DNA of 64,000 nucleotides. It comes from Phycisphaerae bacterium. GTDB lineage: Bacteria; Planctomycetota; Phycisphaerae; UBA1845. The notes beneath the pieces are model-generated. The model had not been told where the DNA came from and ran no database searches. It worked only from the letters and a program-made list of their open reading frames with translations. Location: the NCBI GenBank assembly GCA_029260215.1, contig JAJDDQ010000067.1:1-64000 (forward strand), in the 5' to 3' direction. The translations under genes and the position numbers were made by a program. Shown piece by piece: positions 43,622 to 52,617 of the stretch (position 1 is the first letter of the stretch; each line of letters starts with the position of its first letter).

Positions 43622-44959
43622 CTACCCCTCACCAACCCCCGCCGCCCCCACATTCTCACCACCCAGAAAAATACGGTTCTTCCCATCACGCTTAGCCTTC
43701 AACAACGCCTCATCCGCCCGCGTAATAAGATCAGACACACACCCCGCATCATCCGGATAAGACGCCAACCCCCCGCTGATCGTCAGCTGGGATTCCTCAT
43801 GAACGCGAAACCCCGAAAACTCATAATCGCGAAGCGACTCCCGAAACCGCTCAATGATCGGCAGCACATCAGACGGATGCCGCGAACCCACCTTCCGCGT
43901 GCCGTCCTTATCCCAGAACACCACCGCAAACTCATCACCGCCGTACCGCGTCACCACATCATGATCGCGACAGTTCCGCCGAAACAACTCACCGCAACCC
44001 CGAAGAATCTCGTCCCCCGCATCGTGACCATACGCGTCGTTGTAGCGCTTGAAAAAGTCCACATCGAACATCAACAGCGTCACCGCCGATCCATCACGCT
44101 TCGCCTCTTCAATCTTGCGCCCCAGAAACTCAAGGAGAAAACGACGGTTCGGCAGACCGCTCAATTCATCAACATAAGCAAAATCGTGATAACGACGATG
44201 ATCGCCCGCAGCCGTAACCAAACTGGAAATCAACTTCGCATACTGAACCAACCGGGACCGATGACGCTCCAAATCCACCGCCGCATCAAGCGGAGCACCC
44301 AACGCCACATGCCCGATTTCACCTTCAGCATCTTCCAGCGGCACCGTCATCACAGGGCTAGCCATACCCGAAGGGTCAGTCGAAGGGACCGAACCGCTCG
44401 TCGCCGCCTGACCACGCACCACAACACCCGCACTGCGCACACCGAACGCAGCCCGCACCAGGTCAGCCAGCTTCCCCAGAAACTCCTCCAGCGGCACAGC
44501 GAGACAACGCACCAAATCACCCAAAGCGTCCAGCTCCACCACCGACGCCCCCAGCGGTTCACGCGTCGCACGCGACACCGCCAGCGCATCACGAACCTCA
44601 TCCGGACGCAGCGGGCGAATCAGATAATCGTCCGCACCAGCCGCCAACAGCCGCCGCGCCAACGGCTCACCATCCGCATGACAACACAGCAAAATCGACA
44701 CACCGTCCCCGACAGCCTCACGCAACCCCGAGATCGCCTTATCCAATTCAGTCACAGACGGATCGATATCAGCAAACACCACATCCACAGGACACGCCGA
44801 GATTTCACCGATCGCAGACAGGAACGAATCCGCACGCACCGTCTCCGCATCCGGAGCACAAAGGCGAAGCTCATCGCACAAGCCAGCCTCATCGCCGATC
44901 GCAAGATAGGTCGAAACACCGGCGGCCGGCGCGGCATCAACATCGTTGTGCATTCTCAT
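43622..44959 (-). CDS. diguanylate cyclase with degenerate receiver-like N-terminus
   Basis: 445 residues. The C-terminal GGDEF domain makes cyclic di-GMP from two GTP: active site RYGGDEF (GGDEF at 340-344), metal ligand D299 in FDVDFFKRYND, and an RxxD product-inhibition site, RDHD (331-334), five residues before GGDEF. The N-terminal 130 residues resemble a receiver domain with an aspartate in FADIDPS but Arg in place of the conserved lysine (IRPL), so phosphorylation is doubtful. The middle (150-255) looks like a GAF-type sensor. It starts at 44959 within the ATGA overlap with the upstream gene, so translation is coupled. Confidence 0.9.
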   Translation of the reverse strand: MRMHNDVDAAPAAGVSTYLAIGDEAGLCDELRLCAPDAETVRADSFLSAIGEISACPVDVVFADIDPSVTELDKAISGLREAVGDGVSILLCCHADGEPLARRLLAAGADDYLIRPLRPDEVRDALAVSRATREPLGASVVELDALGDLVRCLAVPLEEFLGKLADLVRAAFGVRSAGVVVRGQAATSGSVPSTDPSGMASPVMTVPLEDAEGEIGHVALGAPLDAAVDLERHRSRLVQYAKLISSLVTAAGDHRRYHDFAYVDELSGLPNRRFLLEFLGRKIEEAKRDGSAVTLLMFDVDFFKRYNDAYGHDAGDEILRGCGELFRRNCRDHDVVTRYGGDEFAVVFWDKDGTRKVGSRHPSDVLPIIERFRESLRDYEFSGFRVHEESQLTISGGLASYPDDAGCVSDLITRADEALLKAKRDGKNRIFLGGENVGAAGVGEG

Positions 44960-45561
44960 CCAGCCGTTCCTTTCCGCTCCGCAGCAGACTCAGCCTCACG
45001 CTCGCCGCCCAGGAGCATCTCGATCTCCGCCTCCGTCAGCAAAGGCGCATCCACCCCAGCCGCATCAGCCTCAACCGTGTCCGCCACCTTAAACATATCA
45101 TTCAACCCGCCCAAACGTCGACTTTCATAAACAAGCGCAGCCGCCGCTTCCACCTCAACCACTTCCGCAGCGCCACCGTCTGACACTCTTGGCCCGTTCG
45201 TAAACGAATCTGCCAGCCGCGCAATCCAACCCAAATCACCCCCGGATTCCGCCTCATCAGCCCCAAACGCCCGCGCCTGCAACAAGCGATCCGAGCGTCC
45301 CAGCGGCGAATACGCCCAAATCTTCCAACCCCGACCAGAAAATGATGCACGTGCGAAAAATTCAAATTCATGCAGCGAAAGACCATCAACATCCACAACG
45401 ACAACCCCAAAGTCCCCCGCGCGCAGCAAACGGGTCAACCCGCGATAGACATCCGCGCAAGCGCACGATTCAATCCCGCCATCGCAAAGCAAAGCGCGCA
45501 AAGCCGACCCAACAGCCCCGTCAGCGTCTTCAGTGATGTGCAACACACGCAAAGTTCGCAC
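44956..45561 (-). CDS. receiver-like protein upstream of the diguanylate cyclase
   Basis: 201 residues from GTG at 45561, which has GAGGGG seven bases upstream; a TTG at 45594 is an alternative start but overlaps a family A repeat. The first 110 residues follow a receiver pattern (VLHITEDADG, FGVVVVDVDGLSL, WAYSPLGR), yet the conserved lysine is missing. The C-terminal half is acidic and low in complexity, ending LLTEAEIEMLLGGEREAES, a short helix also seen in scaffold-type proteins. It overlaps the cyclase gene by four bases and is probably its signalling partner. Confidence 0.65.
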   Translation of the reverse strand: MRTLRVLHITEDADGAVGSALRALLCDGGIESCACADVYRGLTRLLRAGDFGVVVVDVDGLSLHEFEFFARASFSGRGWKIWAYSPLGRSDRLLQARAFGADEAESGGDLGWIARLADSFTNGPRVSDGGAAEVVEVEAAAALVYESRRLGGLNDMFKVADTVEADAAGVDAPLLTEAEIEMLLGGEREAESAAERKGTAG

Positions 45562-45595
45562 CCCAAATCCCCTCAATCCGTCCCCCCAACCCAAC

Positions 45596-45662
45596 GAGCC
45601 GCGGACTTCAGTCCGCGCGGACGCAATTCACTCTCTCAAACCCGCGCCCGTAAAGGAAGCGG
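45596..45662 (+). repeat. composite repeat: family A (A7) followed by family D (D4)
   Basis: A7 is 45596-45621 with arms GCGGACT/AGTCCGC. After ACGCAATTCACTCTCT comes D4 (45636-45662), a core ending GTAAAGGAAGCGG. The same order and linker recur at 46783-46848, so A and D can move or be copied as one unit of about 70 bases. Confidence 0.8.
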
Positions 45663-45714
45663 TATTCTCCTTGAGTACGACATCGCCAAGTCACGCACCG
45701 ATCGCCCCCTGAAG

Positions 45715-45736
45715 CCCACGGATTGCAATCCGTGGG
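45715..45736 (+). repeat. single hairpin, family F
   Basis: CCCACGGATT-GC-AATCCGTGGG, a perfect 10-bp stem preceded by GAAG. The only copy in the window. Nothing else was found in the gap up to 46012 except a run of T at 45925-45932. Confidence 0.7.
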
Positions 45737-46012
45737 ACCGAACCACCGTGCTTCGCACCGGAAGTAGCGTTGTCGTATTAACGATGAACCGCTGTCCCGT
45801 CCCGGTTCAAAAAACCGTCTTCCAACCCACGCCGCAAACCCACCAGAACCAACCCACTTTAGAACTGCCACCCCCCCCACGTCAACAAAAACCCCCCTCA
45901 GACCCTCAGCCAGGGGCGCGCGCTTTTTTTTCCGCCAAACGAATCAGCAACGACGTTCTATTCATAGACAGCGACGAGGGCCATCCCGTCACCGACAAGG
46001 AGAAAATTCGTC

Positions 46013-46504
46013 ATGAAGACCGTTCCGAACAGAACATTCCGCAACGTCCTATTATGCTCCACCAGCGTCGCCGCACTCGCTTCCGGCTGCGCGATACAGG
46101 CCAGGGTCCAGCTCTCCGCCGCCGAGACCCTCGAAGCCCTCGCCACGCAGACCAGCCTCGCCGTCAACGAGTACCACCTCGAAATCCGCGAATCAGATCG
46201 CCAAAGACGCCTCGCCGCCGTCGACGCATTCGTCGCCCGCCTCACCGCCGACCGCGACGACGACATCGCGACCGCCCAACACACGGAAAAACTCAACCAG
46301 GCCCTCGACGCCCTCCGTACTGACGCCGATGTCGAATACGCCCGCCACCGTGCAGCCGAGCAAAACCTGCGCATCATCAGAGAGACCGCCACCGGCCTGC
46401 GCAACCTCGGCCTGCAATCCATGAAAGTCAGCGACACCATGCGTACGTTTTTGACCGACCGCCTCGACCGCGCCGCCCAGGGCGCCGTCCCAACGGGAGA
46501 ATAA
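46013..46504 (+). CDS. lipoprotein, first gene of the phage-like cassette
   Basis: 163 residues with signal peptide and lipobox AALASGC (Cys 26). The mature part is almost entirely helical, with long amphipathic stretches (SAAETLEALATQTSLAVNEY, EYARHRAAEQNLRIIRETA), so it may form a coiled coil in the periplasm. AAGGAG precedes the ATG at 46013. The next gene begins three bases after its stop. In a phage-like setting a helical lipoprotein could act as an outer-membrane spanin, but this is only a guess. I do not recognise the family. Confidence 0.7.
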   Translation: MKTVPNRTFRNVLLCSTSVAALASGCAIQARVQLSAAETLEALATQTSLAVNEYHLEIRESDRQRRLAAVDAFVARLTADRDDDIATAQHTEKLNQALDALRTDADVEYARHRAAEQNLRIIRETATGLRNLGLQSMKVSDTMRTFLTDRLDRAAQGAVPTGE

Positions 46505-46507
46505 CCC

Positions 46508-46765
46508 ATGCCCAAAATGAACGACGAACTCAGCAAACTGCTCGAAACCGTTCAGAAACTTTCCGGAGATGCGCAAGCACCACCGGACGCCATCGACCGC
46601 ATCCTCACATCCCCACGCCGGGAAACACAGGTGCGTTCGCTTTACGACGACCCCGTCGTGCAGCGTTTCCGCGACGACCTGACCAACGGTTTCATCCGCG
46701 TCGACACCGCCAACGCCCTGTTCCAGCTACTGGGCAACACCCTGAACCGCGTGGTGAGCATATGA
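46508..46765 (+). CDS. hypothetical 85-residue protein of the phage-like cassette
   Basis: A small soluble, mainly helical protein (ELSKLLETVQKLSGDAQAP, DAIDRILTSPRRETQ, VQRFRDDLTNGFIRVDTANALFQLLGNTLNRVV). GGGAG precedes the ATG at 46508, three bases after the lipoprotein stop, indicating an operon. A composite A-D repeat lies between it and the next gene. Family not recognised. Confidence 0.65.
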   Translation: MPKMNDELSKLLETVQKLSGDAQAPPDAIDRILTSPRRETQVRSLYDDPVVQRFRDDLTNGFIRVDTANALFQLLGNTLNRVVSI

Positions 46766-46782
46766 ACACCCAACACCCCAAC

Positions 46783-46848
46783 GAGCCGCGGACTTCAGTC
46801 CGCGCGGACGCAACCCACTCTTCCAAACCCACAACTGCAAGGGAGCGG
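46783..46848 (+). repeat. composite repeat: family A (A8) followed by family D (D5), inside the cassette
   Basis: A8 is 46783-46808 (arms GCGGACT/AGTCCGC). The linker ACGCAACCCACTCTTCC is like that of A7-D4. D5 is degenerate (CAACTGCAAGGGAGCGG). It separates two genes of one apparent operon, so a transcript would carry the hairpin. Confidence 0.8.
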
Positions 46849-46901
46849 TCTTCCCCCGTCCGCGCAAACATCAACAAAGCAACTCATCAGGACCACCAAA
46901 C

Positions 46902-47282
46902 ATGAGCAGCGTCATCCAAACCGCCGGCCTCATGGACGCCAACACGCTCGTCGCGATCTTGGCCTCCATCGTCGCGATCCCGCTCGGCGTCATCACCTTC
47001 TACCTGCGCGCCCTGCGCGACCACCTGCTGGCCGCCAGCCGCGATTCAACCCAGCGCATCGAGCAGGTCGACAAGTCGGTACGCCGCGTGGAATCGCGTA
47101 TCAACGATATCGAGAGGGATTACACGGTGAAGGAAGACTGGCTACGCGAAAGCATGCTGGCCCGACGCAACATCCAGCAACTCATCGAAGCCTGTGCCCG
47201 GCTCGACGCCCAAGGCCAACCGGTGAGCAGAACAATCACGAACACAAAACATGATGCCCTTTACGGCGAGGGGAGTGACTAA
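46902..47282 (+). CDS. membrane-anchored coiled-coil protein (phage DUF2730-like by topology)
   Basis: 126 residues. One N-terminal membrane helix (TLVAILASIVAIPLGVITFYL, about 15-36) followed by a coiled coil (RDSTQRIEQVDKSVRRVESRINDIERDY). This topology and length match the small membrane protein that stands ahead of the packaging genes in Mu-like phages (DUF2730). The match is by shape and order, not by sequence search. AGGA precedes the ATG at 46902. Its stop codon overlaps the next start by one base. Confidence 0.65.
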   Translation: MSSVIQTAGLMDANTLVAILASIVAIPLGVITFYLRALRDHLLAASRDSTQRIEQVDKSVRRVESRINDIERDYTVKEDWLRESMLARRNIQQLIEACARLDAQGQPVSRTITNTKHDALYGEGSD

Positions 47283-47599
47283 TGGCCGGTGGACCACAGG
47301 GTGAAAACGTCAAACGGGTGCGCAACGAAATTCTCGTGGCATTGCTCATGATCTATCCAGCCGCGTTGCAGGCCGACCAGCTTCTGCGCAGCCTGCTCGC
47401 GTTGTTCCCGACGCTCGAATGGCAGCAGATCAAACGCGACATCTTCTATCTCGCCGAAAAGGGCTATGTCCAGCGCGTCGTCGCCGACACCGAAGAGGAC
47501 GAGCGACTGACACCCTGGCGGAGACGATGGTTCCGCATCACCCCCACAGGCATGGAAGTGGCGGACCGACTCATCAACGACCCGGCGATCCAACCATGA
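47282..47599 (+). CDS. winged-helix protein of the phage-like cassette
   Basis: 105 residues predicted to form a winged helix: EILVALLMIYPAALQADQLLRSLLALFPTLEWQQIKRDIFYLAEKGYVQRVV then RRWFRITPTGMEVADRLI. The order helix, helix, recognition helix and wing, plus the length near 104 residues, match the wHTH protein placed between DUF2730 and DUF3486 in Mu-like phages. Start and stop overlap both neighbours (TAATG and ATGA), so the three genes are translationally coupled. Confidence 0.65.
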   Translation: MAGGPQGENVKRVRNEILVALLMIYPAALQADQLLRSLLALFPTLEWQQIKRDIFYLAEKGYVQRVVADTEEDERLTPWRRRWFRITPTGMEVADRLINDPAIQP

Positions 47600-48153
47600 A
47601 CAGTCGCCAACGAAAAAAACACAACAAACGCCCGACGACCCAATGCGATGCCCCCGCCCCCACCCCCCAGCGGGAAGACCCACGCACCACCGAGTTTCGC
47701 GAACGCATGCGCAGCGCAGGCCGCATCGTCCGCGAAGCCTTCGGACTGAGCGTAGACGGCAGCCCCGCATGCACCACCGACGACGCCTACCGCGCCGTCA
47801 TCGGGCTGATCATCGAAGCCCTCGTCACCGGCGAGCAACACGTCGCCACCAGCGACCTGGTAGCCATGTCCAAAGCCGTCGCCGAACAGCGCCGCCTCGA
47901 CGTCGCCGACGCAGAGTCCCAACGCAAAAACAACCGGGAAACATTGGACGACGAAACATCACAGGCCGAAGGCTCCAAAGCCGAAGGCCCCCGAGGCAAA
48001 GCAGGCAACCGGAACGGATCACCCAGGACGCCGCCGCCGATCGTCAAGCGCGTCGTGCATCATATTTACGGCACGAATCTCGCACCCGGCGCGCCCGGAG
48101 CAACGCGACCTCCACTTGACGGAAAGGACCGCATCGCGGACAAACGCGCGTGA
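47596..48153 (+). CDS. hypothetical protein of the phage-like cassette (DUF3486/small terminase position)
   Basis: 185 residues. The N-terminal 35 are basic and low in complexity. The core (TEFRERMRSAGRIVREAFGL, DDAYRAVIGLIIEALVTGEQHVATSDLVAMSKAVAEQRRLDVADAESQ) is helical and resembles the middle of small terminase-like DUF3486 proteins, but I cannot confirm homology by eye. The C-terminus is proline-rich and basic. The ATG at 47596 overlaps the preceding stop by four bases. No large terminase or portal gene follows; instead comes mgtC, with which it overlaps. Confidence 0.6.
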   Translation: MNSRQRKKHNKRPTTQCDAPAPTPQREDPRTTEFRERMRSAGRIVREAFGLSVDGSPACTTDDAYRAVIGLIIEALVTGEQHVATSDLVAMSKAVAEQRRLDVADAESQRKNNRETLDDETSQAEGSKAEGPRGKAGNRNGSPRTPPPIVKRVVHHIYGTNLAPGAPGATRPPLDGKDRIADKRA

Positions 48154-48797
48154 TGGAAATTTCAACTCTCGACATGGTAGCTCGATTAGCCGTCTCGATT
48201 GTGCTGGGTAGTTTCGTCGGCATGGAACGCGCCCTGCGCGACAAGCCAGCCGGCTTCCGCACCAACATACTCATCTGCCTCGGCGCCTGCGTGTTCACCA
48301 TCGCCTCGCAAGCCCTTTCAGGCCCCGTCGTGGACGACACGCGCATCGCCGCACAAATCGTGAGCGGCGTCGGTTTTCTCGGTGCCGGCGCCATCCTGCG
48401 CGACGACAAGGGCATCATCGGCCTCACCACCGCCGCAACCATCTGGGCCGTCTCCGCCATCGGAATGGCCGCAGGTTTCGGACAATACATTCTGGCCGTC
48501 GTCGCCACAGTCGGCGTCGTGGTGGTGCTGGTCGGGCTGCCGCTGTTCAGCACGGTGATCGAGCAACGTCGCGACGCGGTTGAATATCGTTTGTGGACCG
48601 CCAAGAGCGCCGAGCAATTCGATCGCGTCAGCGGTTTGTTCACCGAACACAAATTGCGCATCGTGTTGTCGGACTCGTTCGAGGACGACGGCGGAATCGT
48701 CTTCACCATCAAGGCCCTCGGCCCCCGCAACATGCACGAAACCCTCCACCGCAAGCTGATTCTCGACGAAAACGTCAAACTGTGTGAAGCCACCTAA
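48153..48797 (+). CDS. MgtC/SapB family membrane protein
   Basis: 214 residues. Four or five membrane helices in the first 140 with the family blocks LGSFVGMERALRDKPAGFRTNILICLGACVFT, VSGVGFLGAGAILRDDKGIIGLTTAATIW and ILAVVATVGVVVVLVGLPL, followed by a cytoplasmic ACT-like domain (about 145-214). MgtC proteins affect growth at low magnesium and membrane potential; SapB-like members have wider but unclear roles. The ATG at 48153 (or GTG 48150) overlaps the stop of the preceding gene, so it appears coupled to the phage-like cassette, an unexpected partner. Confidence 0.88.
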   Translation: MEISTLDMVARLAVSIVLGSFVGMERALRDKPAGFRTNILICLGACVFTIASQALSGPVVDDTRIAAQIVSGVGFLGAGAILRDDKGIIGLTTAATIWAVSAIGMAAGFGQYILAVVATVGVVVVLVGLPLFSTVIEQRRDAVEYRLWTAKSAEQFDRVSGLFTEHKLRIVLSDSFEDDGGIVFTIKALGPRNMHETLHRKLILDENVKLCEAT

Positions 48798-48820
48798 AAA
48801 CGCCGACCGCCGCCCCAACG

Positions 48821-48856
48821 AAAAAAACGGGCGCCGGGTGTGGTAAGCCGGCGCCC
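48821..48856 (-). terminator. intrinsic terminator on the minus strand
   Basis: On the minus strand a 9-bp stem GGGCGCCGG/CCGGCGCCC with a 10-base loop is followed by G and seven T. It would end transcripts coming from the carbamate kinase gene, though 335 bases after its stop. On the plus strand no T-run follows, so the mgtC transcript would be stopped less efficiently. Confidence 0.7.
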
Positions 48857-49062
48857 TCGTGGAGACGGCGTCACGTTCTCACGCAAACGCCTGGGAGATA
48901 GATTTCCGGTGCGATATCCCGAAATCAGGCCATCGCACACCTACACGTCTCACTTCGCGCGATTTTCTGACACGAAAAATATAAAAAATGCCCCAACGCC
49001 CCTGGCAGACAGTTAAGGAACGCAGATTTTCGGTTCGGTATCGGTCGATGTGGCACCGATTT

Positions 49063-49158
49063 GTGTGGCACCGGTTTTCAACCGGTGCAAACGACAGTGC
49101 CCCAAGCAACACCGAGTTCCCGGCCGATGAAGGCACGGGTTGCAAACCCGTGCCACAC
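49063..49158 (+). repeat. two family B hairpins in opposite orientation
   Basis: The first (49063-49088) has arms GCACCGGTT/AACCGGTGC, preceded by a truncated copy (GTGGCACCGAT, 49050-49060). The second (49132-49158) is inverted, with arms GGCACGGGTT and AACCCGTGCC. The inner base pairs differ (CG versus GG/CC) but are compensated. The rest of the gap 48857-49191 shows nothing. Confidence 0.85.
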
Positions 49159-49191
49159 CTTACTCGGCAGCCGGCCACGGAGGGCGGACGG

Positions 49192-50145
49192 CTATTTTGT
49201 GATGCGCGTGCCGGCGGTGCCAGCCATCGAATCGGCAGCGCGATCCAGGTGGCTGATGATCGCGACGGCGTCGGGCTTGTTGGAGGCGGCCAGGAAGTTG
49301 ATCGCGCCCTGGACCTTCGGCCCCATAGAGCCTGGCGGGAACTGGCCTTGGTCGAGCCATTCCTGAGCCTGCGCAACGGTCATGGTGTCGATTTCGCGTT
49401 GCGTCGGCTTGCCGAAATCGACAGCCACGCGCTCCACGGCGGTCAGGAACATGATGCAGTCCACGTCGAGTTCAACAGCCAGCAACGCGGAAGCGAGGTC
49501 TTTGTCGATCACCGCCGCCAGTCCACTGAGGATATTCTCAGAATCGCGGACGACGGGGATGCCGCCGCCACCGCAGGCCACGATGAGGTCGCCGCCTTCG
49601 ACGGCGCGGCGGATGGCATCAATTTCCATAATGCGCACTGGCGCGGGCGAGGGCACGACGCGCCGATACTGGCCGGGACCGACTTCCTTGGCGAACCAGC
49701 CGCGCTCGTGATGCTTGACCAGCTCGTCGGCGGTCAGCACTCGGCCTACCGGTTTGGCGGGGTCTTCAAAGGCCGGGTCGTCAGCGGAGACAAGTACGGT
49801 GGTGATGAAGGTGTTGACCACGCGCTCGCGGCCTCTGCGGTTGAGTTCGTTGGTCAATGTCAGTGCGATCATGAAGCCCATTCCGCCCTGCACGTGCGCG
49901 ACGGCTACTTCCATATCGAGCGGATAGATCACACCGGCTGCGACTTCATTGCGCAGGAGGAAGTTTCCGATTTGCGGCCCGTTGCCATGCGTGATGACAA
50001 GGTTGTGTCCCTGCTCGGTGAGGTCGGCCAACTGTTTGGCGGTGGTGCGTGAGTTTTCAAACTGTTCGGCCACATTCCCTTCCTGATCGGACCTGGAAAT
50101 GGCATTCCCGCCCAGTGCAACGACGATGAGTTGGTTGTTGGTCAT
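49192..50145 (-). CDS. arcC: carbamate kinase
   Basis: 317 residues of the amino acid kinase fold. It makes ATP and carbamate from carbamoyl phosphate, usually in arginine or purine breakdown. Family blocks are VVALGGNAI at the start, VITHGNGPQIG, GGMGFMIALTL, VVPSPAPVRIMEIDAIRR, VIVACGGGGIPVV-like, VIDKDLASALLA and GSMGPKVQGAINFL. All are intact. No arginine deiminase or ornithine carbamoyltransferase gene is adjacent, so the source of carbamoyl phosphate is unknown. The ATG at 50145 has a poor ribosome binding site but gives the family N-terminus. Confidence 0.95.
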   Translation of the reverse strand: MTNNQLIVVALGGNAISRSDQEGNVAEQFENSRTTAKQLADLTEQGHNLVITHGNGPQIGNFLLRNEVAAGVIYPLDMEVAVAHVQGGMGFMIALTLTNELNRRGRERVVNTFITTVLVSADDPAFEDPAKPVGRVLTADELVKHHERGWFAKEVGPGQYRRVVPSPAPVRIMEIDAIRRAVEGGDLIVACGGGGIPVVRDSENILSGLAAVIDKDLASALLAVELDVDCIMFLTAVERVAVDFGKPTQREIDTMTVAQAQEWLDQGQFPPGSMGPKVQGAINFLAASNKPDAVAIISHLDRAADSMAGTAGTRITK

Positions 50146-50494
50146 GATGTTGAAATCGCAGCAGTCTTTGGCGACAGTATTCTCCTCCGCGTCTTTTCAA
50201 GACGAGGTTGCACGGGGACGTCGGTGTGCGCACCGTGCGCAGCCACGCAACCGCCCCATCCGCCGGCCTCTCGCAAGGCGTGACGGGTATCGACACGATC
50301 TTAGCGAAGATGGGGTTAGATTAGCAAAATGCGGGGTGCGTGGCTATGCGCAAAATTGCGGGGCGTGGGAGCTCGCGGTTAATCGAAACCGGGGGGGCGA
50401 TGGTAATCTGTCTGCTCCCTTCACGCTTCCGCCTTGGGCGCGTTCGGTGTCGCGGTTCAGATGAAGCCTCGGTCGTATTTGGCGCTGTTCATTA

Positions 50495-50525
50495 TCCGGC
50501 CGCTCCATTACTGTCGCGGTTCTGA
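50495..50525 (-). repeat. family D repeat, copy D6
   Basis: On the minus strand AACCGCGACAGTAATGGAGCGG, a degenerate core of the family. Otherwise the gap 50146-50607 upstream of glnS and arcC (divergent) shows no gene. Confidence 0.55.
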
Positions 50526-50607
50526 TGGGTTGGTTTTGCTGATCGGCTTTGCGGGGTGCACGAAGCGTTGATGATACGGGATGGTTTGAAAGCGAAGAAG
50601 TAGATAT

Positions 50608-52371
50608 ATGAGTGAGTCGGAAACGAAGAAGTCTTTGAACTTCATTGAAGAAATTATTGAGGACGATCTGCGTACGGGGAAGTGGGACGGGCGTGTGGTG
50701 ACGCGGTTTCCGCCGGAGCCTAACGGCTACCTGCATATCGGGCATGCCAAGAGCATCTGCCTGAACTTTGGGTTGGCGAATAAATACGGCGGGGTGTGCA
50801 ATCTGCGTTTCGACGACACGAACCCGGCTAAGGAAGAAGATGAGTACGTGCGTTCGATCACGGAGGACATCGGCTGGCTGGGTTTCGGCGATGATCGCGA
50901 TGTGCTGTTCGCGTCGGACTATTTTGAGCAGTTGTACGCATGGGCTGTCCAACTCATCAAGACCGGTCACGCGTATGTTTGCGATCTGTCGCCGGAGGAA
51001 ACGCGCAAGCATCGCGGTACGCTGACCACGCCGGGTGTGAACAGTCCGTTCCGGGACAGGCCTGCGGGTGAGAACCTCGATCTGTTCGAGCGGATGCGCC
51101 GGGGTGAGTTTGCGGACGGTTCGCGCACGCTGCGGGCCAAGATCGATATGGCTTCGCCGAATACGAACCTTCGCGACCCGGTTATGTATCGCATTCTGCA
51201 CGCCGAACATCACCGCACGGGCGATGCGTGGTCGGTCTATCCTATGTACGACTGGGCACACGGGCTGGAGGATTCGATCGAGGGTGTGACGCATTCCATC
51301 TGCACGCTGGAGTTTGAGAATCATCGGCCTTTGTATGACTGGTTCATTGAGGCAATCAATTCGGGGCGTGGTTCCGACGGTTCGTTCGGGGAGAAGATTC
51401 ACCACCCGCAGCAGATCGAGTTCGCGCGGTTGGGTTTGAACTACACACTGATGAGCAAGCGCAAGCTGCTGGAGCTGGTGCGCGATGGGCACGTGACGGG
51501 CTGGGACGATCCGCGGATGCCGACGCTCTCGGGCATGCGGCGGCGCGGGTATACGCCGGAGTCGATTCGGACTTTTTGCGAGCGCGTGGGTGTGGCGAAA
51601 ACGAACAGCACGATCGACATGGCTAAGCAGGAGCACTGCGTGCGTGAGGACTTGAACGCTCGGGCTTCGCGGGTGATGTGTGTGCTGCGGCCTCTGAAGG
51701 TTGTGATTGAGAATTGGAGTGATGGCGGCGATGAGAATCGTGTGGAGATGATGGAGGCGATCAACAACCCGGAGGATGCGTCGGCTGGTGTGCGTGAGGT
51801 GCCGTTTGGCAAGGAACTTTACATTGAGCGCAGCGATTTTATGGAAGAGCCGCCGAGGAAGTTTTTCCGACTGGGGCCTGATCGGGAGGTGCGTCTGCGC
51901 TATGGGTATTGGATCAGATGTGTTGGGTTTGAGAAGAATGAGGCTGGCGCGGTGACGCTTTTGCGCTGCACGTACGACCCGGCGACGCGCGGGGGTGACA
52001 GTCCGCCGGACGGTCGCAAGGTGAAGGGGACATTGCACTGGGTGGCGGCTGACAGTGCGGTGGAGGCTGAGGTGCGTTTGTTTGATCGGTTGTTTGTGGC
52101 GGAGAATCCGGACAAGGCGGCTGATGGCGGCGACTACCACGACAATCTGAATCCCGAGTCACTGGAGAGGCTGAGCGGATGCAAACTGGAGGCCAACTGG
52201 ATGGACAGTGGCGGGCCTGCGTGGTCGGACGGTATTCGCCGGGTGCAGTTTGAGCGGCAGGGTTATTTCTGTCTTGACCGGCGCGACGCGGCGGCGGATC
52301 GGCCGGTATTCAACCGGACGGTGGGACTTCGCGATTCGTGGGCGAAGTTGGCGGCGAGGGGTGGGAAGTAG
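50608..52371 (+). CDS. glnS: glutaminyl-tRNA synthetase
   Basis: 587 residues. A class I synthetase charging tRNA-Gln directly. The signatures are [17 protein letters not shown] (HIGH 43-46) and LMSKRK (MSK 282-284), with [15 protein letters not shown] and [18 protein letters not shown] typical of GlnRS rather than GluRS. The anticodon-binding beta-barrel fills residues 340-580. Many bacteria lack GlnRS and use transamidation; its presence here is notable. The ATG at 50608 is preceded by AGAAGTAGATAT. A partial second copy of its 3' end lies at 54561-54663. Confidence 0.95.
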   Translation: MSESETKKSLNFIEEIIEDDLRTGKWDGRVVTRFPPEPNGYLHIGHAKSICLNFGLANKYGGVCNLRFDDTNPAKEEDEYVRSITEDIGWLGFGDDRDVLFASDYFEQLYAWAVQLIKTGHAYVCDLSPEETRKHRGTLTTPGVNSPFRDRPAGENLDLFERMRRGEFADGSRTLRAKIDMASPNTNLRDPVMYRILHAEHHRTGDAWSVYPMYDWAHGLEDSIEGVTHSICTLEFENHRPLYDWFIEAINSGRGSDGSFGEKIHHPQQIEFARLGLNYTLMSKRKLLELVRDGHVTGWDDPRMPTLSGMRRRGYTPESIRTFCERVGVAKTNSTIDMAKQEHCVREDLNARASRVMCVLRPLKVVIENWSDGGDENRVEMMEAINNPEDASAGVREVPFGKELYIERSDFMEEPPRKFFRLGPDREVRLRYGYWIRCVGFEKNEAGAVTLLRCTYDPATRGGDSPPDGRKVKGTLHWVAADSAVEAEVRLFDRLFVAENPDKAADGGDYHDNLNPESLERLSGCKLEANWMDSGGPAWSDGIRRVQFERQGYFCLDRRDAAADRPVFNRTVGLRDSWAKLAARGGK

Positions 52372-52617
52372 GGGCTTGGATTTGCGGCACTTTCGCACGA
52401 ATTGTTGTTCGGGAATCGTGCGCGTGCTTGCGCGCTGGATGCGGCACTTCGCGCGGCCAATGCACAGTAAGGCTCATCGGAAGCGAGCCGTGGCGAAAAC
52501 AACCCGCCACGCGCCTGGAACTGACCGCATAGCGTCGCACGGATTAATCGCCTGAGAGAAGCCGGACCTGTTCATGCGAGGCAAGCATACTAGCGGCGTA
52601 CCCGTTTCAATCCCCAC

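Noticed and set aside
43469-45130. 553-residue plus-strand open frame across the transposase end and the cyclase
   Set aside because: Antisense of the GGDEF gene and extremely Arg/Thr/Ile-rich; no ribosome binding site or motif.
46013-48797. Complete prophage
   Set aside because: No integrase, terminase large subunit, portal, capsid or tail gene in the region; only small cassette genes with phage-like layout.
50344-52140. 598-residue minus-strand open frame
   Set aside because: Antisense of glnS, no recognisable motif, Arg/His/Pro-rich.
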